A stretch of 7,067 nt of DNA. Source: Gammaproteobacteria bacterium. Its GTDB lineage: Bacteria; Pseudomonadota; Gammaproteobacteria; Pseudomonadales; Azotimanducaceae. The position numbers were made by a program, and so were the translations under genes. The stretch is from the NCBI GenBank assembly GCA_002726925.1, contig PBTJ01000069.1, positions 2,600-9,666 of the forward strand. Direction: 5' to 3'. Of this stretch, positions 6,025 through 7,067 are shown in pieces. The notes below the pieces were generated by a model that saw only the letters and a list, made by a program, of their open reading frames with translations, had not been told where the DNA came from and did no database searches. The first letter of the stretch is position 1. Each line of letters begins with the position of its first letter.

Positions 6025-6999
6025 ATGCAAACTATTGCCGTTGGTGATCAAGCCATGCCAGCTGTGGGTTTGGGATTGTGGAAAATCGATCCTGCAAACG
6101 TCGCCCAAGCTGTCTATGACGCCATTGAAGCGGGGTACCGTCATCTCGACAGCGCCGCCGATTATGGTAACGAAGCTCAAGTAGGCGAGGGTATTGCCCG
6201 CGCGATTGCCGATGGCCTATGCAGTCGAGAAGAGCTTTGGGTCACCTCGAAGCTGTGGAATACCTATCACCGACCTGAGCATGTGCCAACTGCCTGCCAA
6301 AGATCCCTCGACGACTTGGGGCTTGAGTATTTCGATTTGTACCTCGTGCACTTTCCGATTGCGCTGAAGTACGTTGATTTCGCAGACCGGTATCCGCCGG
6401 AATGGCTGCACGATCCGGATGCCGCTGAGCCCTGCATGGAGCGCGATGCGGTACCCCTAAGCGATACATGGAAAGCCATGGAGGGCTTGGTGGCGCAGGG
6501 TCTCGCTAAGCAAATCGGTGTGTGCAACTACAATACCGGCTTGCTGCACGACCTGATGAGCTACGCGCGTATTAAGCCCGCCATGCTGCAAATCGAATCC
6601 CACCCGTATCTCACCCAAGAGGCGCTCATCCGCACGGCTCAAGGCTATGGCATGGCGGTTACCGCATTCTCGCCGCTTGGCTCGGCGTCCTATGTCGAGT
6701 TAGACATGGCCACCGAGCAAGAGTCCGCACTTGCCGAACCTGCCATCGTGGAAATTGCTCAGCGTCATGGGGTCAGCGCTGCGCAAGTTGTATTGCGCTG
6801 GGGACTACAACGCGGCACTGCGGTCATTCCCAAGACCAGCAAGCCTGAGCGACTGAAGGAAAACTCAGATCTGTCAGCATTTGCCTTATCAGACGACGAT
6901 ATGGTCTCGATTGCAGGGCTGAACAAAAATCGGCGCTTTAATGATCCCGGCGTATTTTGTGCCGATGCTTTCAACACCTTTCACGCGATATACGATTGA
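6025..6999 (+). CDS. Aldo/keto reductase, xylose-reductase-like (AKR2-type)
   Basis: This 324-residue NAD(P)H-dependent (beta/alpha)8-barrel enzyme reduces aldehydes or ketones of sugars to alcohols, or works in reverse. The complete catalytic tetrad is visible: D42 in HLDSAADYGNE, Y47 in the same segment, K76 in TSKLWN, and H109 in LVHFPI. Its overall sequence, including MPAVGLGLWK near the N-terminus, TWKAMEGLV, HPYLTQEALI and the C-terminal RFNDP, is strikingly like yeast D-xylose reductases, and its length is nearly the same. The coenzyme loop IPKTSKPERLKEN holds K270 and R276; the Asn of the yeast K-S-N motif is S272 here, so preference for NADPH or NADH cannot be read off. AGGA (6010-6013) lies 11 bases before the ATG. 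It follows the Gfo/Idh/MocA gene by 58 bp and overlaps the next start codon by one base, so it is probably co-transcribed. A sugar or polyol substrate is inferred. Confidence 0.93.
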   Translation: MQTIAVGDQAMPAVGLGLWKIDPANVAQAVYDAIEAGYRHLDSAADYGNEAQVGEGIARAIADGLCSREELWVTSKLWNTYHRPEHVPTACQRSLDDLGLEYFDLYLVHFPIALKYVDFADRYPPEWLHDPDAAEPCMERDAVPLSDTWKAMEGLVAQGLAKQIGVCNYNTGLLHDLMSYARIKPAMLQIESHPYLTQEALIRTAQGYGMAVTAFSPLGSASYVELDMATEQESALAEPAIVEIAQRHGVSAAQVVLRWGLQRGTAVIPKTSKPERLKENSDLSAFALSDDDMVSIAGLNKNRRFNDPGVFCADAFNTFHAIYD

Positions 7000-7067
7000 T
7001 GGCAGTCATTGCACCAACCGACCTTGCGGGTAGCAGTGCAAGCACTGCGGAGGCTTTTCCGCTGCTC
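6999..7067 (+). CDS. Start of an unidentified downstream gene (runs off right edge)
   Basis: An ATG at 6999-7001 shares its A with the last base of the reductase stop codon (TGATG), the usual arrangement for translational coupling. The frame stays open for all 23 codons to the window end, beginning M-A-V-I-A-P-T-D-L. There is no clear ribosome binding site of its own. The visible part is too short to recognise a family: it is Ala- and Ser-rich and does not look like a signal peptide. That it is a gene is inferred mainly from the overlap and from continued coding in a tightly packed cluster. Confidence 0.5.
   Translation, partial: MAVIAPTDLAGSSASTAEAFPLL

Overview
The window reads as a compact catabolic gene cluster from a Gram-negative proteobacterium, with a moderately GC-rich sequence and tightly spaced genes. 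The protein sequences look most like those of marine gammaproteobacteria, but that placement is an impression from sequence style, not a search result. No RNA gene, insertion sequence, CRISPR array or prophage gene was seen.

Layout. One gene runs leftward off the left edge (complement of 1-373): the N-terminal part of a MaoC-like hotdog-fold protein. A 144-bp divergent intergenic region (374-517) follows, with an imperfect 20-bp palindrome and a very strong ribosome binding site for the first rightward gene. Five complete rightward genes follow: a COG2159-type metal-dependent amidohydrolase (518-1690), a thiolase with an intact Cys-His-Cys active site (1772-2935, GTG start), a YidK/vSGLT-type sodium:solute symporter (2977-4710), a Gfo/Idh/MocA-type NAD(P)-dependent oxidoreductase (4752-5966) and a xylose-reductase-like aldo/keto reductase (6025-6999). 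A seventh reading frame starts on the last base of the reductase stop codon and runs off the right edge.

How it may work together. The hotdog protein, amidohydrolase and thiolase suggest CoA-thioester (beta-oxidation-like) breakdown of an organic acid, ring or side chain. The symporter, Gfo/Idh/MocA enzyme and aldo/keto reductase suggest uptake and redox conversion of a sugar, polyol or similar polyhydroxylated compound. Gaps of 41, 41, 58 and -1 bp from the thiolase onward are consistent with one transcript. A small terminator-like hairpin between the amidohydrolase and the thiolase may partly uncouple the first gene. The substrate cannot be read from the sequence. No single gene belongs to an unknown family; what deserves a second look is the combination, together with active-site substitutions in the amidohydrolase, the symporter and the Gfo/Idh/MocA protein.
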